A stretch of DNA of 6,254 nucleotides from Chloroflexota bacterium (lineage in GTDB: Bacteria > Chloroflexota > Anaerolineae > Aggregatilineales > UBA2796), in the NCBI GenBank assembly GCA_017743585.1, contig JAGHYP010000172.1, positions 1 through 6,254 on the forward strand, in the 5' to 3' direction. A model generated the notes under the pieces. It was given only the letters and a program-made list of their open reading frames with translations, did no database searches and was not told where the DNA came from. This document shows, piece after piece, positions 1 through 6,103 of the stretch. The translations under genes and the position numbers were made by a program. Every line of letters starts with the position of its first letter. Position 1 is the first letter of the stretch.

Positions 1-362
1 ATCTGCGCCGCCAGCAGCGTCCAACCATCGAGGACGCCGAAGGCAGGCACGTCGCCGCATAGCACTGCTAGCGCCTGCGCAGCGCTGGCATAGAACTCAA
101 CGCGGAATGCGAACCCTGTCTGGTCGCGCAGCGTCCGCTCAAGCGCGACGCCAGTGGCGTTGATATCCTCTGAGAGGATGACCATCAGGAACGGACGCAT
201 CTCAGCGCCGAACGGCACGGCAGTGGCCACGGTTGGCAGTGGCCGAGAGAGCGGCGTCGGCGAAGGCGTCGCAGTAGGCAGCGGCGTTGCAACAGGACGA
301 TTGGCGCAGGCGGCGGCCAACAACGCGGTCGCAAGAATCAGCTCTAAGTAACGGATACTCAC
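1..362 (-). CDS. Putative PhnD-like substrate-binding lipoprotein (partial, 3' end outside window)
   Basis: Reading the minus strand from a GTG at 362 gives an uninterrupted 120-codon frame that runs off the left edge. The N-terminus is a lipoprotein signal: Arg4, a hydrophobic stretch (residues 8-18) and a lipobox LAAAC with Cys19 as the lipidation site. A Thr/Pro-rich linker follows (about residues 23-50, with TPLPTATPSPTP), then the start of a globular domain. That domain has the pattern L..L...TG followed by a segment ending GVLDGWTLLAA, which resembles the first lobe of phosphate/phosphonate-type (PhnD-like) periplasmic binding proteins. The likely role is capture of a solute outside the membrane for an ABC transporter, but the ligand cannot be told. 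The start is uncertain: an AGGAG sits only 1 nt upstream of the GTG, and Glu7 falls near the hydrophobic core, but no better start is visible. It follows the thiolase gene on the same strand after 77 nt. Lipoprotein call firm; transporter family moderate. Confidence 0.68.
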   Translation of the reverse strand, partial: MSIRYLELILATALLAAACANRPVATPLPTATPSPTPLSRPLPTVATAVPFGAEMRPFLMVILSEDINATGVALERTLRDQTGFAFRVEFYASAAQALAVLCGDVPAFGVLDGWTLLAAQ

Positions 363-369
363 ACTCCTG

Positions 370-405
370 ATGCAATGCGGATGAAGAATGCAATGCGGAT
401 GAAGA
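370..405. repeat. 18-bp perfect tandem duplication
   Basis: The unit ATGCAATGCGGATGAAGA occurs twice back to back (370-387 and 388-405) with no mismatch. The flanking bases do not extend the repeat. It lies between the thiolase stop and the lipoprotein start. On the minus strand it occupies the leader just upstream of the AGGAG/GTG start. Because the unit is 18 bp it would preserve any reading frame. The exactness suggests a recent slippage duplication; no function can be assigned. Confidence 0.9.
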
Positions 406-439
406 CGCCTTCGAGTATAGACGCGGCGCTTTGCAGCCG

Positions 440-1654
440 CTATTCAATCTCGATAGCCATGGCGACTGCTTCGCCGCCGCCGAGGCAGAGCGCCGCTACG
501 CCGCGACGCAGCCCGCGATCTCTGAGCGCATGGATCAGAGTCACCAAGACGCGCGCGCCGCTAGCGCCGATTGGATGTCCGAGCGCGATGGCGCCGCCAT
601 TGACGTTCAACTTGTGCATCGGCAGCTCGTAGCCTTCGCGCGCCAAGCCCCGCACATCCGCCAGCACCTGCGCCGCGAACGCCTCGTTGATCTCGAACAG
701 GTCTACATCCGCCATCCGCCAGCCTGCGCGCTGCAGAGCGATTGGAATCGCCTTGACGGGCGCGTAGAAAATCCAGCGCGGATCAAGCGCCGCCTGTCCG
801 TAGGCGACGATGCGCGCCAAGGGCTGCACGCGATGCCGTTCGGCGAAGTCGCGGCGCGTCACCACGACCGCTGCCGCGCCGTCGTTCAAGCCGGGCGCGT
901 TGCCTGCCGTCACGCGACCGTTCGGATCGAAGGCGGGCTTCAGCTTGGCGAGCGCCTCGAGCGTCGTCTCAGGGCGGATCGGCTCGTCGCGATCCAGCAC
1001 GCGCGTCCCCCCCTTATCTTGCACAGTGACTGGCACAATCTCCGCCTTGAATTTGCCCACCTCGGTCGCCGCTGCCGCCTTTTGATGGCTGCTCAAGGCG
1101 AATTCGTCCATCTCCTCGCGGCTGATCCCAAGCTGCTCGGCGATGAACTCAGCGGCGTTGCCCATCAGCTGATCGGTCATCGAGCAGAATAAGCCGTCCA
1201 GTTGCAAGCTATCCTTCAGCTCCACGTGACCGTAGCGCGCGCCGCTGCGCGCCGCCATATCCAGATACGGCGCGTTGCTCATGCTCTCAGTGCCGCCTGC
1301 CACGTAAGCGACTCCATCGCCTGCCTTGATCGCATTCGCCGCCAGCATGACCGCTTTCAAGCTGCTGCCGCACGCCTTGTTGACCGCCGTGCCGCAGACC
1401 GTATCAGGAAAGCCTGCGCCAAGCCAGATCTGGCGCGGCACCGCCTGCCCTGAGCCCGCCGCCACCACCTGACCGATGATCACCTCGTCAATGGACTCGG
1501 GCGGCAAGCCGCTGCGCTCCACAGCGGCGCGCACTGCCAAGCTGCCCAGCTGCACGGCGCTGAAAGATTTCAGCGCGCCCAAGAACTTGCCTTGCGGCAA
1601 GCGCGCGCCGCTCACAATCACAACATCTGTTGCATGTTTGCCGTCGGTTGCCAT
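440..1654 (-). CDS. Acetyl-CoA acetyltransferase (thiolase family)
   Basis: A 404-residue cytosolic thiolase, the usual length for type II biosynthetic/degradative thiolases (AtoB/PhaA/ThlA class), which condense two acetyl-CoA to acetoacetyl-CoA or run the reverse. The nucleophile Cys95 lies in NKACGSSLKAV. The middle holds VTAGNAPGLNDGAAA, and NEAFAAQ starts at Asn323. The C-terminal block NVNGGAIALGHPIGASGAR carries His360, and CLGGG carries the second catalytic Cys390, so the Cys/His/Cys set is complete. One oddity is a Pro in the GNAPG motif where biosynthetic thiolases normally have Ser (GNASG). I chose the ATG at 1654, with AAAAGGG 8 nt upstream; a TTG one codon earlier is possible. 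The gene starts 30 nt after the HIT gene stop and is probably in its transcript. Substrate chain length cannot be read from sequence, and no other beta-oxidation, mevalonate or polyhydroxybutyrate gene is in the window. Confidence 0.95.
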   Translation of the reverse strand: MATDGKHATDVVIVSGARLPQGKFLGALKSFSAVQLGSLAVRAAVERSGLPPESIDEVIIGQVVAAGSGQAVPRQIWLGAGFPDTVCGTAVNKACGSSLKAVMLAANAIKAGDGVAYVAGGTESMSNAPYLDMAARSGARYGHVELKDSLQLDGLFCSMTDQLMGNAAEFIAEQLGISREEMDEFALSSHQKAAAATEVGKFKAEIVPVTVQDKGGTRVLDRDEPIRPETTLEALAKLKPAFDPNGRVTAGNAPGLNDGAAAVVVTRRDFAERHRVQPLARIVAYGQAALDPRWIFYAPVKAIPIALQRAGWRMADVDLFEINEAFAAQVLADVRGLAREGYELPMHKLNVNGGAIALGHPIGASGARVLVTLIHALRDRGLRRGVAALCLGGGEAVAMAIEIE

Positions 1655-1662
1655 CAAAACAG

Positions 1663-1669
1663 CCCTTTT
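1663..1669 (-). promoter_or_regulatory. Ribosome binding site of the thiolase gene
   Basis: The minus strand reads AAAAGGG, ending 8 nt before the ATG at 1654. It lies in the short spacer after the HIT gene stop. The spacing suits the ATG slightly better than the adjacent in-frame TTG at 1657. Confidence 0.5.
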
Positions 1670-1684
1670 CTGCCCCGAAAAGAA

Positions 1685-2194
1685 CTAGCCGCTGTTTGGC
1701 GAGGGCTGCCACGCCTCGCGCAATTTGCGCCATGTTTGATTGAGCTCGTCTGGGATCACGCGCGTGCTGCCGATCACTGACATGAAGTTGGTATCGCCCC
1801 CCCAGCGCGGCACGACGTGCAGATGAAAGTGCCCTGCTATGCCCGCGCCCGCCGCCTCGCCCAAATTGGCGCCGATATTGAATGCCTCTGGGTTGTAAAC
1901 GCGGCGTAGCGCCGCCAGCGCTGCGTTGGTCGTGAGCATCAGGTCAGTGAGCACCTCTGCTGGTAGCTGCTCAGTGCTTGCCACGTGCGCGTACGGGATG
2001 ATCATCAAGTGACCGTTGTTATAAGGATACAAATTGAGCGCTACGTACACATGCGTCGAGCGATAGACGACGTGTTCAGCTTCGTCGTCGGCATTGACCT
2101 TCATACAGAAGATACAATCCGCCTCGAGCTTCTTTTTCTCTCTGCTCAAGTAGCTGTAGCGCCATGGCGTAAACAAATGGTCAAAATTGGACAT
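1685..2194 (-). CDS. HIT-family protein, Ap4A phosphorylase/hydrolase-like
   Basis: A 169-residue protein of the histidine triad superfamily, whose members hydrolyse or phosphorolyse nucleotide phosphoanhydrides and phosphoramidates such as diadenosine polyphosphates. The N-terminal TPWRYSYL (residues 9-16) is typical of the bacterial Ap4A-phosphorylase-like HIT branch (Rv2613c type). CIFC (27-30) supplies a Cys pair which, with His70 and His122, may bind structural zinc as in other bacterial HIT proteins; this is an inference by family comparison. The signature HFHLHVVPRW holds the triad His122, His124 and His126, with His124 the expected nucleophile. It is preceded by NIGANLGEAAGAGIAGH and followed by GGDTNFM, both common in this branch. 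Start ATG at 2194; no strong ribosome binding site is visible. It is first in a likely two-gene unit with the thiolase. The true substrate is not determined by sequence. Confidence 0.93.
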   Translation of the reverse strand: MSNFDHLFTPWRYSYLSREKKKLEADCIFCMKVNADDEAEHVVYRSTHVYVALNLYPYNNGHLMIIPYAHVASTEQLPAEVLTDLMLTTNAALAALRRVYNPEAFNIGANLGEAAGAGIAGHFHLHVVPRWGGDTNFMSVIGSTRVIPDELNQTWRKLREAWQPSPNSG

Positions 2195-2249
2195 ATGGCA
2201 GGCTCAAAATGCATTTCTGTGGCACAGGGCGTGCAAGGTCGCCTTCGAT

Positions 2250-2255
2250 ATTCTA
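2250..2255 (-). promoter_or_regulatory. Possible -10 element upstream of the HIT gene
   Basis: The minus strand reads TAGAAT, five of six matches to TATAAT, 55 nt upstream of the HIT start in the 110-bp gap after the endonuclease IV-like gene. No convincing -35 box sits 16-18 nt upstream, so this is weak. If real, it would drive HIT and thiolase separately from the upstream gene. The rest of this gap shows no terminator or small gene. Confidence 0.22.
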
Positions 2256-2304
2256 GCGGCCCTGCGGCAAAACAAGAAGATTAGGTCGCCTCGTCTTCCA
2301 GCAC

Positions 2305-3192
2305 TTAGACAACTGAGCCTTCGTGAATGGCGCGCAAACGCCGATAGGTCGCTTGCAAGGTGAGCGCATCCGCCACGTGGAATGGCTCAGGCGCTTCCAC
2401 GCCGACCGTGCCGCGCGCGCCCACCTCGATCAGCGCCTGTAGCAGCTCGCGGTAGGCAAAATCGGATTCGTTCAATGGGATGTGTCGGCGCTCGCCTTGC
2501 GGGCCGTATTCAATGCCGCTCAGGTGCAAGTGCAGGGTCTCCAAGCCGCGCCGACCGAGCCCATCTTCAACCGCCTTGAGCATGGCGCGGAACTCCTCGT
2601 ATGTGTTGTGCCTGCCGCTGCGCGCGTGTAGGTGCGCAAAATCAATCGCAGGCAGGACGCCTTCAACATCTCGGCTGAGCTGAATGATCTCCTCCAGCGT
2701 GCCGAACATGGTGGGCTTGCCCATTGTCTCGGGGCGCAAGGTGACTGCCACGCCTTCAGCGCGCAAGATAGCAGTCAGCTCCAGCAACTTTTCGCGCACG
2801 CGCTCGTAGACTTTCTCTGGCGGCTGATTGTGGTAAGACGCAGGGTGGAAGACGATATCGCGCGCGCCTGCCAAGAAGCCTTTGCGCGCCGCCATCAGCA
2901 GCCGCTCATCGCTCTTCTGCATTAGCTCAGCGGTCTGGCTGTTCAGGTTGATGAAATACGGGGCGTGAACGCTGAGCGAGATCGCATGTTGCTCAGCTGC
3001 CGCCTTGATCGCGGCGCAGGCTTCATCAGTGATGCGCACGCCCTGCACCCACGCGATCTCAAGATGATCCAAGCCGAGCGCGCGGCTGTGCGCAATGGCG
3101 AGCGGCGTGCCGCCGGGCTTGGGCGTGGTCTGCGGCGCGCCAACCGTGCCGAAGCGCAGCGGCTCGGCAGACGAGAGGCTCGGTTTGGGCAT
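2305..3192 (-). CDS. Endonuclease IV-like TIM-barrel protein (AP endonuclease 2 family)
   Basis: A 295-residue soluble TIM barrel of the endonuclease IV / sugar phosphate isomerase superfamily. Residues that line up with the E. coli Nfo metal ligands are His76 (in VHAPYFINL), His116 (FHPAS), Glu155 (RPETMGK), Asp184 and His187 (DFAHLHAR), a His at 221/223 (HLHLSG), His237 (GERRHIPL) and Glu266 (VEAPEP). The Nfo Asp-x-His pair reads Arg-x-His or Glu-x-x-His here. The HLHLSG and GERRH patterns recall archaeal Nfo-like proteins, so DNA abasic-site cleavage is plausible, but a sugar isomerase role is not excluded. I chose the ATG at 3192 because AAGGGAA precedes it by 6 nt; an in-frame TTG at 3237 would add 15 residues unlike a family N-terminus. 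It is divergent from the M50 gene. The fold is secure; the activity is moderately so. Confidence 0.85.
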   Translation of the reverse strand: MPKPSLSSAEPLRFGTVGAPQTTPKPGGTPLAIAHSRALGLDHLEIAWVQGVRITDEACAAIKAAAEQHAISLSVHAPYFINLNSQTAELMQKSDERLLMAARKGFLAGARDIVFHPASYHNQPPEKVYERVREKLLELTAILRAEGVAVTLRPETMGKPTMFGTLEEIIQLSRDVEGVLPAIDFAHLHARSGRHNTYEEFRAMLKAVEDGLGRRGLETLHLHLSGIEYGPQGERRHIPLNESDFAYRELLQALIEVGARGTVGVEAPEPFHVADALTLQATYRRLRAIHEGSVV

Positions 3193-3198
3193 CGGAAG

Positions 3199-3205
3199 TT
3201 CCCTT
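3199..3205 (-). promoter_or_regulatory. Ribosome binding site deciding the endonuclease IV-like start
   Basis: The minus strand reads AAGGGAA, ending 6 nt before the ATG at 3192. The alternative TTG at 3237 has no comparable site, so this motif supports the shorter protein. Confidence 0.6.
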
Positions 3206-3234
3206 GTGGCAGCAAGCCGTGTTAAAGTCAAACG

Positions 3235-3276
3235 CAATTGACCACAATTGTATGCTCACAAGGCGGAAGACCGCAA
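3235..3276 (-). promoter_or_regulatory. Candidate promoter and CAATTG repeats in the divergent region
   Basis: In the 98-bp gap between the two divergent genes, the minus strand offers TTGCGG (3276-3271) and TACAAT (3252-3247) with an 18-nt spacer. A start would fall near 3240, giving a leader of about 48 nt to the ATG at 3192. Two CAATTG hexamers (3235-3240 and 3245-3250) begin exactly 10 bp apart, one helical turn, and the second overlaps the putative -10; this could be an operator for a dimeric regulator. The -35 match is poor and no plus-strand promoter for the M50 gene is evident. By-eye call only. Confidence 0.3.
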
Positions 3277-3290
3277 AGGCATGAACTTCG

Positions 3291-4187
3291 ATGGATGATT
3301 ACCGCACTCCACTGACGTTTGGCGCAGAGGCGCGCCTGCGCCGCCAAGTTCTGTTCACTTCGCTCTGCGCATTTGCGCTTGTCTTCTCATTGTGGCAGAT
3401 CGCGCCGAACAACGAGGCGGTCAGCAGCTTGCTCTATCCGTTTCGGCTGGTGGTCACCTTTGTTCACGAGGCAGGTCACGGCATTGCAGCCTTGCTGACA
3501 GGCGGGCGCTTCATCGAATTCCGAGTCTTCCCGAACGGCGCGGGCTTGGCGACCACGGCCGGCGGCAATCGGATCATTATCACGCAGATGGGCTATCTGG
3601 GCGCGGCATTTTTCGGCGCGATCTTGCTGTTCGCGGCCAATCGGGCGCGGCGCGTGCGCCTCGTCGCTGTGCTGACGGGCTTGTTCTTCATCGGCTGCGC
3701 GCTGCTGTTCACGGGCAGCGAGGGCGTGCTGCTCATCGGCGGCGTCGGCCTAACCATCGGCTTGTGGTCAGCGGGCGGCGCGCTGCGCGAGAGCGAGAGT
3801 CAATTGCAAATCCTGCTGCGCGGCGCGGCAATTGGCGCGCTTGTGCTGACCTTCGTCTTAGTGCGCAGCAACGTGGCATTGCTGACCGGCGTCCTCAGCG
3901 GGACAGCGCTCTTCGCGCTGGCGGCGCTCGGCTCGCGCACGGTTGTGCTATTCGGACTGAACGCTTTAGCGCTGATCGTCGGTTTCAACGCGCTCAACGA
4001 TATCCTTGTGCTGTGGGATAACCAATCTGCCATGCTGGGCAACATTCCGAACGATGCAGTGATTGTGGCGCGCTTGACCAACTTGCCCGTCAATTTCTGG
4101 CTGAGCGCGTGGCTTCTGATCGCTTCGAGCGTGATGGGCGCGGCGATTTGGTTCGGGATCATCCGCCCGGCGCGACGGGCGCGCTAG
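3291..4187 (+). CDS. M50B-like integral-membrane zinc metallopeptidase
   Basis: A 298-residue, strongly hydrophobic protein with about eight membrane segments (roughly residues 20-37, 50-70, 97-116, 123-142, 146-163, 178-192, 196-240 and 268-291). The zinc motif HEAGH (59-63, Glu60 as general base) lies within a membrane segment and is followed by TGG and a conserved-looking PNGAG..TT.GG stretch, then GYLGAAFFGA (101-110). Near the C-terminus NDA (Asp255) followed by a Thr-x-x-Pro and a Trp-rich helix matches the third-ligand region of the peptidase M50B family. Such proteins resemble site-2 proteases, which cut substrates within the membrane, but this branch has no well-characterised substrate. 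No PDZ domain is present. The ATG at 3291 has AAAGG 11 nt upstream, a rather long spacing. No sigma or anti-sigma gene is adjacent to hint at a target. Confidence 0.85.
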   Translation: MDDYRTPLTFGAEARLRRQVLFTSLCAFALVFSLWQIAPNNEAVSSLLYPFRLVVTFVHEAGHGIAALLTGGRFIEFRVFPNGAGLATTAGGNRIIITQMGYLGAAFFGAILLFAANRARRVRLVAVLTGLFFIGCALLFTGSEGVLLIGGVGLTIGLWSAGGALRESESQLQILLRGAAIGALVLTFVLVRSNVALLTGVLSGTALFALAALGSRTVVLFGLNALALIVGFNALNDILVLWDNQSAMLGNIPNDAVIVARLTNLPVNFWLSAWLLIASSVMGAAIWFGIIRPARRAR

Positions 4188-4218
4188 ACCGCATGAGGCA
4201 AGGGCGCGCTGACTGCGC

Positions 4219-4224
4219 TATAAT
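4219..4224 (+). promoter_or_regulatory. Possible moeA -10 element
   Basis: A perfect TATAAT lies in the 60-bp gap between the M50 and moeA genes, 23 nt before the moeA start. No recognisable -35 is found 16-18 nt upstream. A transcript from here would have a leader of about 17 nt, enough for the ribosome binding site at 4235. It would allow moeA and the VKOR gene to be expressed independently of the M50 gene. Confidence 0.4.
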
Positions 4225-4234
4225 CGCCGAGACG

Positions 4235-4241
4235 AAAGGAG
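4235..4241 (+). promoter_or_regulatory. Strong ribosome binding site for the moeA TTG start
   Basis: AAAGGAG ends 6 nt before the TTG at 4248. This near-ideal site at ideal spacing, together with the match of the following residues to the MoeA N-terminus, fixes a TTG as the start codon. Confidence 0.75.
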
Positions 4242-4247
4242 CGAGCG

Positions 4248-5489
4248 TTGTATAGCGTTGACGAAGCGCTTGAGCGCATTTTGAGCCATTTTTCGCCGCT
4301 GCCCGCCGAGACTGTGCCTCTGGAAGAGGCGTTCGGGCGCGTTTTGGCGCAACCGATCCGCGCGGCGCACGATCTGCCGCCATTTGCGAACAGCGCGCTG
4401 GATGGCTACGCTGTGCGCGCCGCCGATGTGGCGACCGCCAGCGCTGAGCAGCCTGTGCTGCTGCCTGTGAGCGGCGATATTCCTGCGGGCAGCTTTCCGC
4501 AGGCGCCGCTGCCGCCGCAGACTGCCATGCGGATCATGACAGGCGCGCTGCTGCCTGAAGGCGCGGATGCGGTCGTCCCTGTGGAGCAGACGGATGAGGG
4601 CGCGAGCGGCTTCGCGATGAACGCTCCGCCCCCTGCGCAGGTGTTGATCCGAGCTGCTGTCAGCGCAGGGCATGGCGTGCGCCAAGCTGGCGAGGACGTT
4701 CGCGCGGGCGCGCTCGTGCTTGACTCAGGTCGCTCGTTAGGCGCGGCGGAGATCGGCATCTTGGCGGGGCTGGGCATGGCGCAGGTCTCAGTGACGCGCC
4801 GACCTGTGGTGGCGATTCTCTCGACGGGCGACGAACTCTTGCCGCCGCACGCCCCGCTGACAAGGGGCAAAATTCACGACATGAACGGTTTAGCGCTGTG
4901 CGCTGCTGTGCAGCGGCTCGGCTGTGTGCCGCGCTTCTTGGGCATCGCGCCCGACTCGGTCGAGGCCGTCTACAGCCGCCTTGAGGCAGCCGCCGAGTCC
5001 GACCTGATTCTCAGCACAGCAGGCGTCTCGGTCGGCGCGCTGGACGTGGTCAAAGAAGCGGTTGCGCGGCGCGGCTCGCTCAGCTTATGGCGTGTGAACA
5101 TGCGGCCGGGCAAGCCGCTCGCCTTCGGGACGTTCGGCGGCGTGCCGTTCTTCGGCCTGCCGGGCAATCCCGTCAGCGCTTTGGTCACGTTTGAGATTTT
5201 CGTGCGCCCTGCCCTGCTCAAGCTGCTCGGCGCGCCACACGCCAATATGCCGCACGCCGTCGCCGAAGTGGCAGAAGCGATGCACAGCGACGGCAGGCGC
5301 ACTTTCGCGCGAGTCAAGCTGCGCCGTCAGCCTGACGGGCGCTTGCTCGCTCACAGCGCAGGCACACAAAGCTCAGGCGCGATCAGCTCGCTGGTCAACG
5401 CCGATGGCTTGCTGATCATCCCTGAAGGGGTGACCGAAGTGCCGGTCGGAACGCAGTTGCCTGTCCGCTTATTCGACCAGCCTCTGTGA
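4248..5489 (+). CDS. moeA: Molybdopterin molybdenumtransferase MoeA
   Basis: A 413-residue cytosolic enzyme, essentially the length of E. coli MoeA (411). MoeA inserts molybdate into adenylylated molybdopterin, the last common step of molybdenum cofactor synthesis. All family blocks are present in order: PPFANSALDGYAVR (44-57, Asp52), RIMTGALLPEGADAVVPVEQ (95-114), the RQAGEDV loop (Asp150), STGDEL (192-197, Glu196), GKIHDMNGLAL (207-217), STAGVSVGALD (256-266, Asp266), MRPGKPLAFG (285-294) and GLPGNPVSA (303-311). A C-terminal beta domain (about 345-410) has GRRTFARVKL and GLLIIPEG. Variations include Ala for the usual first Asp of DNSAMDGYA and AGVSVG for GGVSVG. The start is a TTG with a strong ribosome binding site. 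No other cofactor genes (moaA, mogA, mobA) are in the window. The stop overlaps a GTG of the next frame, and the VKOR gene follows closely. Confidence 0.97.
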   Translation: MYSVDEALERILSHFSPLPAETVPLEEAFGRVLAQPIRAAHDLPPFANSALDGYAVRAADVATASAEQPVLLPVSGDIPAGSFPQAPLPPQTAMRIMTGALLPEGADAVVPVEQTDEGASGFAMNAPPPAQVLIRAAVSAGHGVRQAGEDVRAGALVLDSGRSLGAAEIGILAGLGMAQVSVTRRPVVAILSTGDELLPPHAPLTRGKIHDMNGLALCAAVQRLGCVPRFLGIAPDSVEAVYSRLEAAAESDLILSTAGVSVGALDVVKEAVARRGSLSLWRVNMRPGKPLAFGTFGGVPFFGLPGNPVSALVTFEIFVRPALLKLLGAPHANMPHAVAEVAEAMHSDGRRTFARVKLRRQPDGRLLAHSAGTQSSGAISSLVNADGLLIIPEGVTEVPVGTQLPVRLFDQPL

Positions 5490-5509
5490 AATCCAATCGC
5501 TATGAAATC

Positions 5510-5515
5510 AAGGTG
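5510..5515 (+). promoter_or_regulatory. Ribosome binding site deciding the VKOR start
   Basis: AAGGTG ends 6 nt before the ATG at 5522. The alternative in-frame GTG at 5486, which overlaps the moeA stop as GTGA, has no purine-rich site at the right distance. Confidence 0.5.
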
Positions 5516-5521
5516 CATGCT

Positions 5522-6058
5522 ATGACGGCTAGCGACTCTGCAAGACAATACGTAGCGCACGCCCTCAGCGATAAAGCTGCCCATGCCAAGCGCGACTCAT
5601 TATGGCGGGTCAGCGCGATCCTAGCGCTGATCGGCTTGCTGATCGCCAGCTACCTCTCGTACGCCAAGCTGACTGGCACTGAGATCGCCTGCGTGCAGGG
5701 CGTCAGCGATTGCAGCTACGTGGATAGCTCGCCGTATGCTTATCTTGGCGGATACGGCGGCGTGCCAATTGCCTACATCGGCTTTGCGGGCTATGCCGCC
5801 ATCTTCCTGACGCTGCTGGGCGAGCGACGCCTTGCGCTGCTGGCGCGATACGGCAAGTGGCTGATCTTCGGCATGACGCTGATAGGCTTTTTGGTCTCAA
5901 GCTACTTGGTCGCCGTTCAGGCGTTCATCCTCAACAGCTTCTGCCAATGGTGCATGGGCAGCGCTGTGACCATGACTGCGCTATTCGGCGTGAGCTTTGC
6001 GAGGCTGTGGCGTGCCTTGGGCGCTGAGCCTGCTGACGAAGAAGCGGAACAGGCGTAG
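5522..6058 (+). CDS. Vitamin K epoxide reductase (VKOR) family protein
   Basis: A 178-residue membrane protein that matches bacterial VKOR homologues. These reoxidise a DsbA-like thiol oxidase outside the cytoplasm and pass the electrons to quinone, replacing DsbB. Four membrane segments are visible (about 29-49, 82-99, 111-134 and 146-165). The loop Cys pair Cys57/Cys64 sits in the extracytoplasmic segment after the first helix, and the active-site CxxC is FCQWC (Cys141, Cys144) at the end of helix three. The VPIAYIGFAGY stretch (81-91) is typical of the family. There is no fused thioredoxin domain and no DsbA partner gene in the window. The C-terminal tail is acidic. The ATG at 5522 has a good ribosome binding site; a GTG at 5486 overlapping the moeA stop would add 12 residues. 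It is probably co-transcribed with moeA, 32 nt downstream, without an obvious functional link. Confidence 0.92.
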   Translation: MTASDSARQYVAHALSDKAAHAKRDSLWRVSAILALIGLLIASYLSYAKLTGTEIACVQGVSDCSYVDSSPYAYLGGYGGVPIAYIGFAGYAAIFLTLLGERRLALLARYGKWLIFGMTLIGFLVSSYLVAVQAFILNSFCQWCMGSAVTMTALFGVSFARLWRALGAEPADEEAEQA

Positions 6059-6103
6059 CGAGTATTGCGCGAGGTGCGAGTGGGCTGCCGCGCGGCGCGC
6101 TGA

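Noticed and set aside
431..1192. A 253-codon plus-strand open frame antisense to the thiolase gene
   Set aside because: It lies wholly within a gene with complete thiolase motifs on the other strand, and its Arg/His/Ala-rich translation is typical of an antisense shadow in GC-rich DNA.
2236..2291. AGGTCGCCT repeated at 2236 and 2283
   Set aside because: Nine bases, 47 bp apart, with no further similarity or symmetry; expected by chance in this composition.
3193..3237. 15-residue N-terminal extension of the endonuclease IV-like protein from a TTG at 3237
   Set aside because: The ATG at 3192 has a good ribosome binding site at 6 nt, and the extension would overlap the predicted leader and does not look like a family N-terminus.
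3245..3264. Resemblance to the lac operator (TTGTGAGC...CAATT on the minus strand)
   Set aside because: The two halves match only if three central bases are deleted, and there is no sugar-utilisation gene or LacI-type regulator nearby; chance is the simpler reading.
3392..4021. A 209-codon plus-strand open frame inside the M50 gene
   Set aside because: It is an alternative frame of the M50 gene with an Arg-rich, low-sense translation and no recognisable domain.
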